From positions 558,001 through 622,000 of the forward strand of contig NZ_CP026304.1 of the NCBI RefSeq assembly GCF_003054555.1: a stretch of DNA of 64,000 nucleotides, in the 5' to 3' direction. Position numbers and translations under genes: made by a program. Source of the DNA: Streptomyces lunaelactis. Lineage in GTDB: Bacteria; Actinomycetota; Actinomycetes; Streptomycetales; Streptomycetaceae. A model generated the notes under the pieces. It did no database searches. It was not told the DNA's origin and worked only from the letters and a program-made list of their open reading frames with translations. This document shows, piece after piece, positions 34,612 to 44,211 of this stretch (its first letter is position 1; each line of letters begins with the position of its first letter).

Positions 34612-36059
34612 CGCGCCCCACCCAGACCGCCCCCTCCTCCAAGCCTCGCCGTGCCGTGGTCATCGGCGGCGGTATGGCCGGCATGCTCGCGGCGGCGGTC
34701 CTGGCCGACTTCACCGACGAGGTCACGGTCATTGAGCGCGATGCACTGCCCGAGGGGCCCGAGCCACGCAAGTCGCTTCCCCAGGCGCGGCATGTGCATG
34801 TGCTGTGGTCCGGCGGCGCCCGCGCATTCGAGGAGCTGATACCCGGCATCACCGACCGCTGGCTGGCGGCAGGAGCCCGGCGCATCCCGCTGCCGACGGG
34901 CCTGGTGTCGATGACGGCTCAGGGCTGGCTTCCGCGTTGGCCGGAGATGCAGTACATGATCGCCTGTACGCGCGATCTGCTGGACTGGGTCGTACGCGAG
35001 CACGTCCTCGAACTCCCGGGCGTCTCCTTGCTCCAGGGTTACGAAATGCACGCGTTGGAGGGCGATGAGAGCCGGGTGACGGGCGTGCGCGTGCGTACTC
35101 CCGACGGGGGCGAACTCACCGTCGGCGCCGACCTCGTCCTCGACGCGAGCGGCCGCGGTTCCCGAGCCACGCAATGGCTGCGGGAACTGGGCGTGGGCGA
35201 CATCGAGGAGGCGGAAGTCGACTCCGGCCTGGTGTATGCCAGCCGCGTCTACCAGGCGCCCGAGGGCAGCGAGACGTTTCCCATCGTCAACGTTCAGTCC
35301 AACCCCGGCGACCCGGTGCCGGGTCGGACAGCGACGATCGTGCCCGTCGAGTCAGGACGCTGGCTGGTGACGCTCTCGGGTACGCGAGGAGGTGAGCCCT
35401 CCCGTGATCCGGACCAGTTCGAGGCCTTCGCCCGCTCCCTCAGGCACCCGGTCGTCGGCGAGCTGATCGCGATGACCACTCCCCTCTCGGACGAGGTCAC
35501 CCTGTCCCGCAGCACCGTCAACCGCCGCCACTACTTCGAGAAGGCCTCCGCATGGCCGGACGGCTTCATCGTGGTCGGCGACTCTGTGGCCACGTACAAC
35601 CCGCTCTACGGTCAGGGGATGACCGTGGCAGCGCAAGGCCTCGTTGCACTGCGGAACGCCCTGCGCCGGAACGCGCTCGGTGTACGGGGGCTCTCGCGTC
35701 GTATCCAGCGGGCCATCGCCCGTCCCGCCGGCCTCGCATGGGAACTGGCGACCTCCCAGGACATCCTCTACCCGGACGCCGTGGGCAGGCAGCCGAGACC
35801 GGGCACCGCCCTCGCGAACGCCTATGTCAACCGCCTTGTCCGTACGGCAACCGGCCGCGCCCGGGCCACCCGGGCCTTCCTCGGCGTCATCACCATGTCC
35901 GAGCCCGTCACCTCGTGGCTGCAGCCGGACATCATCGTGGCAGCCCTGCGCGGTCCGGGCCGGAAGCCCCTGACGAAACCGCCCCTGACCGAGGAGGAGC
36001 TGAAGGTGGCTGCCGGCGGAGGCAGGGCGACTCAGGTCCAGCCCACGTCCACGCACTGA
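34608..36059 (+). CDS. FAD-dependent monooxygenase/oxidoreductase
   Basis: This 483-residue flavoprotein has the dinucleotide-binding AVVIGGGMAGMLAAAVLADF motif at residues 16-35, a DG/GD-type block (VVGDSVATYNPLYGQGMTVA near 325) and a helical C-terminal region. The build resembles the geranylgeranyl-reductase/PHBH-like group; the substrate is unknown. The ATG overlaps the upstream stop (ATGA), so it is translated with the membrane protein. An oxidoreductase placed with an HExxH protein and a MAB_1171c-like protein suggests lipid or small-molecule modification at the membrane, but this is inference. Confidence 0.78.
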   Translation: MTRPTQTAPSSKPRRAVVIGGGMAGMLAAAVLADFTDEVTVIERDALPEGPEPRKSLPQARHVHVLWSGGARAFEELIPGITDRWLAAGARRIPLPTGLVSMTAQGWLPRWPEMQYMIACTRDLLDWVVREHVLELPGVSLLQGYEMHALEGDESRVTGVRVRTPDGGELTVGADLVLDASGRGSRATQWLRELGVGDIEEAEVDSGLVYASRVYQAPEGSETFPIVNVQSNPGDPVPGRTATIVPVESGRWLVTLSGTRGGEPSRDPDQFEAFARSLRHPVVGELIAMTTPLSDEVTLSRSTVNRRHYFEKASAWPDGFIVVGDSVATYNPLYGQGMTVAAQGLVALRNALRRNALGVRGLSRRIQRAIARPAGLAWELATSQDILYPDAVGRQPRPGTALANAYVNRLVRTATGRARATRAFLGVITMSEPVTSWLQPDIIVAALRGPGRKPLTKPPLTEEELKVAAGGGRATQVQPTSTH

Positions 36060-36257
36060 CGGTCCGACGGCGACTCAACTCCGTTGCCGTTTCGGCGCGG
36101 AGCGGCCGGTCGACGCGGGTGAGCGGGACGCCGAGCGTGGCTGAAAATGCATCGTGCGCCCCCGTTCCTCCCATGCGTGGCCTATGCCGCCGTCCTGGCC
36201 ATCCCTAGCATGGTCGTCTCACAGGACCTGATTTCGACATACGCGGGTGAGGACTGG

Positions 36258-37070
36258 ATGCAAGGGGAGTCGTTGCGCCCGAGCGCCATCGACACGACCG
36301 TGCCGAGCGTGGCGCGGATGTACGACTACTTTCTGGGGGGCGACGACAACTACCAGTCGGATCGCGAGGCCTGCGAGGAACTGCTGAAGCAGGTTCCCAG
36401 CACCAAGACGCTGGCTGTCAACAACCGCCGGTTCCTTCAGCGCGTGGTGCGGATGCTGGCGGCCGAGTACGGAGTGCGCCAGTTCATCGACCACGGGTCA
36501 GGTCTTCCCACCCGGGACAATGTCCACCAGGTCGCCCAGGCCGTTGATCCCGCCTCACGGGTGGTCTACGTCGACAACGACCCCATCGTGCTGGCGCACG
36601 GTCGGGCGATGCTGGAGGAGAACGACCGTACCGCGGTCATCCAGGCCGATATGCGGGACACCGACGAGATCTTTGGTCACGCGGAGACAACACGACTGAT
36701 TGATTTCAGTCAACCGGTCGCGGCACTGTTCGTGTCGGTGATGCACTGCATCCCGGACGAGTCCGATCCGGCCGGCCTCGTACGGAGCGTCGCGGAGCGT
36801 CTGGCACCGGGTAGCTTCCTGGTCGTGTGCCAGCTCGTCAGCGACCGTCCGGAGATCCGGAAGTTCGTCACCGACTTCATGGCTGAGGCGACCGGCGGCA
36901 ACTGGGGACGGGTGCGCGAGGAACAGGAAGTCGTGCAGTACTTCAATGGCCTGGAGATTCTCGAGCCGGGCCTGGTCGAGGTTTCCACCTGGCGGCCCGA
37001 CACTGATCTGGCTCCCGAGCAGGAAACCGACGAGTGGCTCGAGTGGGGCGGCGTCGGCCGGCTCCGGTAG
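36258..37070 (+). CDS. DUF574-type SAM-dependent methyltransferase
   Basis: This 270-residue protein resembles the Streptomyces-expanded DUF574/Methyltransf_19 family: an N-terminal RPSAIDTTVPSVARMYDYFL stretch with GGDDNY, QFIDHGSGLPTRDNVHQVA as SAM loop, and VVYVDNDPIVLAHG. Genomes of the genus carry many copies, often beside DUF397/XRE genes as here; substrates are unknown. ATG 36258 follows GAGG and matches the family start. The frame extends 37 codons upstream without family similarity. Confidence 0.85.
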   Translation: MQGESLRPSAIDTTVPSVARMYDYFLGGDDNYQSDREACEELLKQVPSTKTLAVNNRRFLQRVVRMLAAEYGVRQFIDHGSGLPTRDNVHQVAQAVDPASRVVYVDNDPIVLAHGRAMLEENDRTAVIQADMRDTDEIFGHAETTRLIDFSQPVAALFVSVMHCIPDESDPAGLVRSVAERLAPGSFLVVCQLVSDRPEIRKFVTDFMAEATGGNWGRVREEQEVVQYFNGLEILEPGLVEVSTWRPDTDLAPEQETDEWLEWGGVGRLR

Positions 37071-37092
37071 CCGACCAGCTGTCCTGACTTGG

Positions 37093-37137
37093 ACGGCCCA
37101 GGAGGAGTGCCCCAACTGGGCGCGCCGTCTGGGCCGT
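37093..37137. terminator. possible terminator between convergent genes
   Basis: Nine-base perfect arms (37093-37101 with 37129-37137) enclose a 27-base loop between the methyltransferase and XRE genes. Confidence 0.4.
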
Positions 37138-37156
37138 TACTGATTCGGACGCTGTC

Positions 37157-38059
37157 TCAGAGTTTGTCGATCCGCTCGCGCAGCGCCTCGAGCGACTGAG
37201 CGGGCGTGAGGGCGCATGCGCCGAGGCGGTCGAGCATGTCCCGGTACTGCTCGACGACCTGGGGGCGTTGGTTGAAGGTCGAGTCCGTGAGGTGCTCGAT
37301 GTACACGGCGTCCTTCAAGTCGCTCAAGGCGAAACGCAGATAGGTCACCCCGGTGCCGACTCCGATCGCGGCTGTCACGTCCAGCGGGGCGATCTGCACC
37401 GTGACTCGGGAGCGCCGCATCATTTCCACGAGATGCTCGAGCTGTGCGCGCATCACCTCCGGGCCACCGACGGCGCGCATCAGGACGGATTCGTCGAGCA
37501 CCGCCCACAGGTGCGGGGCATCCGGCTGGTCGAGCTGCCGCTGTCGCTCCTGGCGCAGTCGGACCCGCCGCTCGGCCTCGTGCGTCAGGAGGTGGCCGGG
37601 CCCGGCCTTGATCACCGCACGGGTATAGGCGGAGGTCTGCAGCAGGCCCGGCACATAGAACGGCTCGTAGGTGCGGATGCGCTCAGCGGCTCCTTCGAGA
37701 GCGACGAGCGGGGTGAAGAAGTCGGACAGGACGTCACTGTAGGAGCGCCACCAGTCCGCCTGCCGCGACTGCTGGGCGAGTCGCAGGAACTCCGCAATGC
37801 GCTCCTCGCCGGTCACTTCGTACAGAGCGAGAAGAGCCAGAGCATCTGCCGCCTTGCAGCCGTTCCTGCCCAGCTCGATTCGGCTTGTTTTCGACCGCGA
37901 GAAACCCAGCCGGACGTCGACGTCCGCGGGGTCGAGCCCAGCGACGGAGCGGAGCTCGCGCAGTTTGCCGCCCAGGATCAGTTTCAGTGCGGTGGGATTC
38001 TTCTCCACCGCACCCAGCGGCCGTACGAACAACGAGGGGTTCGGATCGGCTGCGGCCAT
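37157..38059 (-). CDS. XRE family regulator with DUF5753 (Scr1-like) domain
   Basis: This 300-residue protein has a helix-turn-helix at about 28-85 (GKLRELRSVAGLDPADVDVR, FSRSKTSRIELG). A DUF5753 sensor-like domain at 110-290 contains FTPLVALEGAAERIRTYEPF and VPGLLQTSAYTRAV. Such proteins pair with DUF397 proteins and HATPase regulators to control morphological differentiation and antibiotic production (for example the WhiJ and Scr1 groups). Here a DUF397 gene lies 86 bases upstream on the same strand and an ATPase gene lies beyond it on the other strand. Confidence 0.88.
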   Translation of the reverse strand: MAAADPNPSLFVRPLGAVEKNPTALKLILGGKLRELRSVAGLDPADVDVRLGFSRSKTSRIELGRNGCKAADALALLALYEVTGEERIAEFLRLAQQSRQADWWRSYSDVLSDFFTPLVALEGAAERIRTYEPFYVPGLLQTSAYTRAVIKAGPGHLLTHEAERRVRLRQERQRQLDQPDAPHLWAVLDESVLMRAVGGPEVMRAQLEHLVEMMRRSRVTVQIAPLDVTAAIGVGTGVTYLRFALSDLKDAVYIEHLTDSTFNQRPQVVEQYRDMLDRLGACALTPAQSLEALRERIDKL

Positions 38060-38145
38060 CGCTCGCTCCTGCGGACTCTGGGAAGACGCCAGTATCCAGC
38101 ACTCACCACCAGGCGATGCCGAACGCGTCCTTCCTGCGACCCTTT

Positions 38146-38382
38146 TCAGCCAATCATGAAGTCGAAGTCACCGCTCCGGGCGCCCGCGACGAACGCCGCA
38201 ACCTCCTCGCGCGTATAGATGAGAGCCGGACCGTGCGGGTCACGGGAATTGCGAATCGCGACCCGATCGCCCGGCAGCGCCGCCACCTCCACGCAGTTCC
38301 CCGTCGCGTTGCTGTGACTGCTCTTGGTCCACGTCACCGGGCTCAATGCGCCGGCCTTCATACCGTTGAAGAAATGATCCAC
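38146..38382 (-). CDS. DUF397 domain protein
   Basis: This 78-residue protein carries the DUF397 core: VTWTKSSHSNATGNCVEVA, then VAIRNSRDPHGPALIYTREE and a FVAGARSGDFDF end. DUF397 proteins act as partners or antitoxin-like modulators of the neighbouring XRE/DUF5753 regulator. It lies upstream of that gene on the same strand and probably forms an operon with it. Confidence 0.88.
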   Translation of the reverse strand: MDHFFNGMKAGALSPVTWTKSSHSNATGNCVEVAALPGDRVAIRNSRDPHGPALIYTREEVAAFVAGARSGDFDFMIG

Positions 38383-38536
38383 TGCAACAGCCCCTCGACG
38401 TACGTACGTTCACTGACGTCCGACTCCAACGACTGCAATCCCAGATGCAATTGTACTCTCGGCCGAGGGTGACCATACTCGTCCCACGGCTGCTGCCGCA
38501 TCACTGACGACCGAAGCCCCCAGGGGGACACGACCA

Positions 38537-39097
38537 GTGACCACCCACTTGTCAGCCTCATTGAGCACAAGCACCAGGCAGGGATCCCGGCTCCATGTCG
38601 GCGAACCCGGCGCCGAACCGCTCTTCCGATTAACTCGTTCGAGTGAGCGGGAGCGAGAGCGGGGCCTGGACCAGGGCATCAACACGTCCGGATTCGCCGC
38701 CTGCGGTCTGGACGGTCAGCTGCAGAACGCTCCGCAGGCACGACGCTTCGTCGAGGTCACCCTCAACGGATGGGCGCTGCAACTCCTCGTCCCCGACGCC
38801 ACCCTGGTCGTCAGCGAGCTCGTCACCAACGCCGTCCGGCACGCGCTGGAACCGGCCCCCGACGCGTCCGAATACCCTCTCTGGCTCGGGATCTTCCTGC
38901 GCCCCGGTGATCTGGTCTGCGCTGTCTCCGACCCGAGCTCCACCCCGCCCTGTCAGCGCAACCCCGACGACTCAGATTCCGGCGGACGAGGTCTCAACCT
39001 CGTCAGCGCCCTGAGCGACAGCCTGCACTGGTCCCTCACGCCGCCGCAGGGAAAGACCGTCTGGGCGACTCTGCGCCTTCCCGCGAAGGCAGCCTGA
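38537..39097 (+). CDS. RsbW-like ATP-binding (HATPase) regulatory protein
   Basis: This 186-residue protein has a GHKL ATPase fold at about 60-180: N-box LVVSELVTNAVRHA, G1-like VSDPSSTPP and GGRGLNLVSALSD as G2 box. Relatives are anti-sigma-factor kinases; those beside DUF397/XRE genes are thought to belong to the same regulatory system. GTG 38537 opens the frame, but the first 55 residues are variable. It ends 25 bases from the convergent sugC-like gene. Confidence 0.8.
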   Translation: MTTHLSASLSTSTRQGSRLHVGEPGAEPLFRLTRSSERERERGLDQGINTSGFAACGLDGQLQNAPQARRFVEVTLNGWALQLLVPDATLVVSELVTNAVRHALEPAPDASEYPLWLGIFLRPGDLVCAVSDPSSTPPCQRNPDDSDSGGRGLNLVSALSDSLHWSLTPPQGKTVWATLRLPAKAA

Positions 39098-39122
39098 GAG
39101 CAGCGGCACCGGGAACCGCGGC

Positions 39123-40319
<1,197 letters not shown>

Positions 40320-40357
40320 GGTCGGTGCTCCTTGTCCTGACGGTCGGCTGCTGCCGG

Positions 40358-41191
40358 TCAGCCCTTGACGGCCCCGGACGTCAGTCCGGCGACGATGCGC
40401 CGCTGGAACAGCAGCACGAAGACGATGATCGGAATGGTGATGACCACCGCGGCGGCGGCGATCGAACCTGTGGGCTGCTGGAACTGGCTGCTCCCGGTGA
40501 AGAAGGCGATCGCCGCCGGGACGGTGCGGGCCGCTGTCGTCGAGGTGAGGGAGATCGCGAACAGGAAGTCGTTCCAGCAGAAGATGAAGACGAGAATCGC
40601 GGTGGTGAACACACCCGGCGCTGCCAGCGGCGCGATCACCAGCCGGAAGGCCTGGGCGGGCGTGGCCCCGTCGACCTTGGCCGCCTTCTCCAGATCCCAC
40701 GGGATCTCCCTGAAGAACGCCGAGAGGGTGTAGATCGCGAGCGGGAGGGAGAAGGTCATGTACGGGATGATCAGCCCCGGCCAGGTGTCGAAGATCCCCA
40801 GGATGCGCTCGATGTTGAACAGCGGGGACACCAGGGAGATCGGCGGGAACATCGCGATCAACAGGGACATGCCGATCAACAGCTTCTTGCCGGGGAAGCG
40901 CAGCCTCGCCACGGCATAGGCGGCCATGGTGCCCAGCACAACGGCGATCACTGTGGCGATCAGAGCGATACCGATCGAGTTGATCAGGGCACGTGTGAAC
41001 TCCGAGGTGTCGAAGATGCCGCGGTAGTTGTCCAGCGTCCACTTCTCCGGGATGAAGTTCCCGTCGGTGAGGGTGCTCGGCTCTTTGAACGACAGGGCCG
41101 CGATCCACCAGACCGGGAACAGGGCATAAGCGATCACCACGGTGTTGGCGATGGCCCAGCCGGTGATGTGCCTCTTGCCTGCGCTGGCCAT
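40358..41191 (-). CDS. SugB-like ABC sugar permease
   Basis: This 277-residue inner-membrane permease of the MalG group has six membrane segments and the EAA loop [20 protein letters not shown]. It forms the channel with the SugA-like subunit. ATG 41191 overlaps the upstream stop by one base, so the two are translationally coupled. Confidence 0.9.
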   Translation of the reverse strand: MASAGKRHITGWAIANTVVIAYALFPVWWIAALSFKEPSTLTDGNFIPEKWTLDNYRGIFDTSEFTRALINSIGIALIATVIAVVLGTMAAYAVARLRFPGKKLLIGMSLLIAMFPPISLVSPLFNIERILGIFDTWPGLIIPYMTFSLPLAIYTLSAFFREIPWDLEKAAKVDGATPAQAFRLVIAPLAAPGVFTTAILVFIFCWNDFLFAISLTSTTAARTVPAAIAFFTGSSQFQQPTGSIAAAAVVITIPIIVFVLLFQRRIVAGLTSGAVKG

Positions 41192-42129
41192 CAGCGTCCC
41201 GTCTCCTCTGCGCCGGGAGCGGCAGCCCCGAAGAGTTTGATGAAGGCGAAGGCGATCACGCCCACGCAGATGAAGATGAGCACGGAGATTGCCGATCCGA
41301 TGCCGAGGTTGAGCGCGGTGAACAGGTTGTCGTAACCGAGGATCGACACCGAGCCCGTGCCATGAGCGCCGGAGGTCAGGATGTAGATGTTGTCGAAGAT
41401 CCGGAAGGCGTCCAACGTGCGGAACAGCAGGGCCACCAGGATGGCCGGCTTCATCAGCGGCACCGTGACCAGAGCGAAGCGCTGCCAGGCGGACGCACCG
41501 TCGACCATGGCGGCGCGCAACGTCTCCTCGGGCACCAGGGCGAGTCCGGCCAGCAGGAGGAGCGCCATGAACGGGGTGGTCTTCCACACCTCGGCGAGGA
41601 TGATCAGCCCGATGGCGGGCCACTGCTCGGTCAGCGGGGCATCACCGGACGGCAGCAGTGCGGCGAGATAGCCGGTGTCCGGAGTCCAGGCGTACTGCCA
41701 GGAGTAGGCGGCGACCACAGTGACGATGCCGTAGGGGATCAGGATGGCGGTACGCACGACCCCCCGGCCGAAGATGGCGCGGTGCATGACCAGCGCCAGC
41801 GTGAACCCGAGGACGAGCTCGACGGCCACGGAGACGGCGGTGATGAACAGCGTGACCCAGAACGCCTCCCACCAGAAATCGGAGGAGAGTACAGCCCCGT
41901 AGTTGCTGAAGCCCACGAACTTCGCCTGGCCCGGGAAACGCAGGTCGTAGCGCTGCAGGGACAGATAGATCGCGTAGCCGATGGGATAGGCCGTGACGGC
42001 CAGCATGACGACCACCGCGGGCGCACACAGCAGCCAGCCCAGCCGTCGCTCCTGCCGTGCGCCCTCGGACAGTGCCTCGGTCCCGCCGGGGGCCGGGGCC
42101 GTTGATGTGGCGGGGGTAGGGGTGTTCAC
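41191..42129 (-). CDS. SugA-like ABC sugar permease
   Basis: This 312-residue permease of the MalF group has six membrane segments from about residue 30 and the EAA loop [23 protein letters not shown] 42129 overlaps the stop of the binding-protein gene by four bases. The order binding protein, permease, permease, ATPase equals that of the mycobacterial LpqY-SugABC trehalose importer. Confidence 0.9.
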   Translation of the reverse strand: MNTPTPATSTAPAPGGTEALSEGARQERRLGWLLCAPAVVVMLAVTAYPIGYAIYLSLQRYDLRFPGQAKFVGFSNYGAVLSSDFWWEAFWVTLFITAVSVAVELVLGFTLALVMHRAIFGRGVVRTAILIPYGIVTVVAAYSWQYAWTPDTGYLAALLPSGDAPLTEQWPAIGLIILAEVWKTTPFMALLLLAGLALVPEETLRAAMVDGASAWQRFALVTVPLMKPAILVALLFRTLDAFRIFDNIYILTSGAHGTGSVSILGYDNLFTALNLGIGSAISVLIFICVGVIAFAFIKLFGAAAPGAEETGR

Positions 42130-43454
42130 GGGATCAGCCCCTTGGACTCGAGGGCGTCCTCGATCTGGCTGCCGATGTTCTCGATGTCGCTCCGGGGCTG
42201 GATCGCCGAGGGCGGGGAGAGCGTGTGCGAGATCGCGATGGACACGTTCTGGTAGGCGGGGGTCTGGGGGCGGACGCTCGCGTTCTCCAGTGCCGAGAGG
42301 ACATCCGCGGCGAACGGGTAGCTCTTGACCAGTGCCTGGTCGGAATAGAGCGCGCGCAGGGTGGGCGGCAGTCCGCCTTCGAGCGCGGCGGCCATCTGGT
42401 TCTGGCGGTTGCGCAGGCACAGGGCGGCCTCGAATGCGAGGTCCGGGTGGCGCGAGTAGGCGCCGATGGCCAGGTCGATGCCGCCGATGGTGGGCTTCGA
42501 GGGCCTGCCGGGGTCAACTCCGGGGTACGGCGCCCACTTGAAGCTCTTGAACAGATCGGGCTTGTTCGCCTTCATCGACGGATAGACGAACGGGTAGTTC
42601 AGCTCGAAGGCAGCGTTTCCCGACTCCATGGCCAGCCGGTTCTGGTCCTCCATCTGGTTGGACAGGGAGGGGTCAGCGGCGGGTGAGGTGGCCAGGTTGC
42701 GCATGATCGTGGCCGCCCGGACCGCGGGTGGGCCCAGCGAGGGTGCCGTGGCCGTGGCGTTGAGGATGGAGCCGCCCGCGCTCGCGACGAGCGTGTTGAA
42801 CCAGACCGTAAGCCCCTCGTACTGGGCGCCCTGGATCTCGACGTAGTGCGGCTTGCCCTGCTCGGCGAGGTCGCGTGCCATGGTCAGCATCTCGGCCCAG
42901 GTCGTGGGGGGCTTCGGCACGAGGTCGCTTCGGTACCACAGCAACTGGGTGTTGGTGTTGTACGGGACGGCGTACAACCGGCCCTTCCACGTCGCCGTTT
43001 GCAGCGGCACCTCGAGGGTGCCCACCGTGGCGTTGCGGCGATTGCTGCCCGTCCACGGCAGGATCCACTTGGCCTCGGCGAACTCCGGGGCCCAGGTGAC
43101 ATCGAGACCCAGGATGTCCATGGTGTTGTCCTCCGCGGCGAGGCGGCGGACGAGCTGCTGACGCTGGCCGTCCGCACCGCGCGGGAGCTTGTTGTACTCG
43201 ATGCGGTACCGCCCGCCCGAGGCGCGGCTGCAGTTGTCCGCCGCGCCGGCCAGGGCCCCTGAGTCGTCGGGGAAGTTGTACCAGTTCAGGCGGACGGGGC
43301 CGGATTCACCTGAGTCGCAGGAGGCGAGCAGTCCGGCCAGTAGCGGCAGCACGGTGAGGAGCCGCAGCCGCCGCGCGGCGCCACGACCGGCGGATCGCGG
43401 CGATGCCTTGCCGCGCGCCCGTGCCGGGCGGGCCTGTCCGTTCGTGCGCCCCAC
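42126..43454 (-). CDS. LpqY-like sugar-binding lipoprotein
   Basis: This is a 442-residue extracellular solute-binding protein of family 1. A long basic N-terminus precedes lipobox LLASC (C46), so it is lipidated and held outside the membrane. The body has motifs seen in LpqY and maltose/trehalose binders: RLNWYNFPDDSG, MDILGLDVTWAPEFA, AVPYNTNTQLLWYRSDL and GGIDLAIGAYSRHP. GTG 43454 follows GGGAGGTG. Trehalose is the likely ligand on gene-order grounds; maltose or other glucosides are possible. Confidence 0.87.
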   Translation of the reverse strand: MGRTNGQARPARARGKASPRSAGRGAARRLRLLTVLPLLAGLLASCDSGESGPVRLNWYNFPDDSGALAGAADNCSRASGGRYRIEYNKLPRGADGQRQQLVRRLAAEDNTMDILGLDVTWAPEFAEAKWILPWTGSNRRNATVGTLEVPLQTATWKGRLYAVPYNTNTQLLWYRSDLVPKPPTTWAEMLTMARDLAEQGKPHYVEIQGAQYEGLTVWFNTLVASAGGSILNATATAPSLGPPAVRAATIMRNLATSPAADPSLSNQMEDQNRLAMESGNAAFELNYPFVYPSMKANKPDLFKSFKWAPYPGVDPGRPSKPTIGGIDLAIGAYSRHPDLAFEAALCLRNRQNQMAAALEGGLPPTLRALYSDQALVKSYPFAADVLSALENASVRPQTPAYQNVSIAISHTLSPPSAIQPRSDIENIGSQIEDALESKGLIP

Positions 43455-43510
43455 CGTTCACCTCCCGGACCGGCGGTCACCGGGCGCCTGGTCACCCCGC
43501 GTAACGCCTT

Positions 43511-43524
43511 CGTTCCGGCGAACG
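43511..43524. promoter_or_regulatory. possible operator of the sugar importer operon
   Basis: Perfect arms CGTTC/GAACG separated by four bases lie 57 bases upstream of the lpqY-like start, flanked by GTAACG-type motifs. The size would fit a LacI-type operator, but no LacI gene is in the window. Confidence 0.3.
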
Positions 43525-43701
43525 TAACCGCCTGGCCGCGGCTCCCGGCGCGACGCGTCGTGTCGGATCCGGGAGATCCCCCGGATGGCCACCCTCCAGG
43601 TTGGGTGTGCGGCCGGCACGCGACCGGGCCCGGGTGGGTGGATGCTGGGAGAAGGAGCGTGCTGCGGCGGCGCAGTACGGCCGCGGGCGAGGAGGTGCGC
43701 G

Positions 43702-43995
43702 ATGACTCGCACACTGGAGTGGAAGGTCCGTCTCTTCCTGTCCGAGGAGGAGGGCACGACGAGGGCCCAGGCGGTGCTGGACACCGGCACCGCGACGCTC
43801 ACCGGCCAAGGGGTGGCCCGCTGCAACCCGGAGGACGTGGACGTCCCGGCAATCGGCGACGAACTCGCGGCGAGCCGGGCCATGAGAGACATCGCCGGGC
43901 AGCTGATGAGGGTGGCCGACCATGACCTGGAGGCTGTGGGCGCCGGATCGGGGATCGGGCACATGGCGCCACCGTACGGGTGGTCGGACACGTGA
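43702..43995 (+). CDS. DUF1876 domain protein
   Basis: This 97-residue protein matches DUF1876 (dsRBD-like fold): TRTLEWKVRLFLSEEEGTTR, then ARCNPEDVDVPAIGDELAAS and RAMRDIAGQLM. Members are small, common in actinobacteria, often near stress genes; function unknown. ATG 43702 follows GAGGAGG. Confidence 0.82.
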   Translation: MTRTLEWKVRLFLSEEEGTTRAQAVLDTGTATLTGQGVARCNPEDVDVPAIGDELAASRAMRDIAGQLMRVADHDLEAVGAGSGIGHMAPPYGWSDT

Positions 43996-44063
43996 CCCGG
44001 CCACGAGAGGCCGGTCCGCTCCCCGCTTGACCCCATGGACACCCAGGGGGAAAGTGTAAACAC

Positions 44064-44140
44064 AGTGCAAAAAACGCACTATCCGGATATGCCGATCGCT
44101 TGAGCCTCCGGGGACCACTCCGGGGATATCCGGGGACCAC
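44064..44140 (+). promoter_or_regulatory. repeat-rich leader before the GGDEF-EAL fusion gene
   Basis: An AGTGC/GCACT inverted repeat flanks an A-run (44064-44080). Two direct copies of TCCGGGGACCAC start at 44107 and 44129, 22 bases apart (about two helical turns). These lie 70-150 bases before GTG 44212 and could be regulator sites. No promoter was assigned. Confidence 0.35.
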
Positions 44141-44211
44141 CCCGGAGTTACGGGAAGCGCGTATGAACGGGCCAGCAACTCACGGCTGCGAGCGACCACT
44201 GGCAGGTCACC

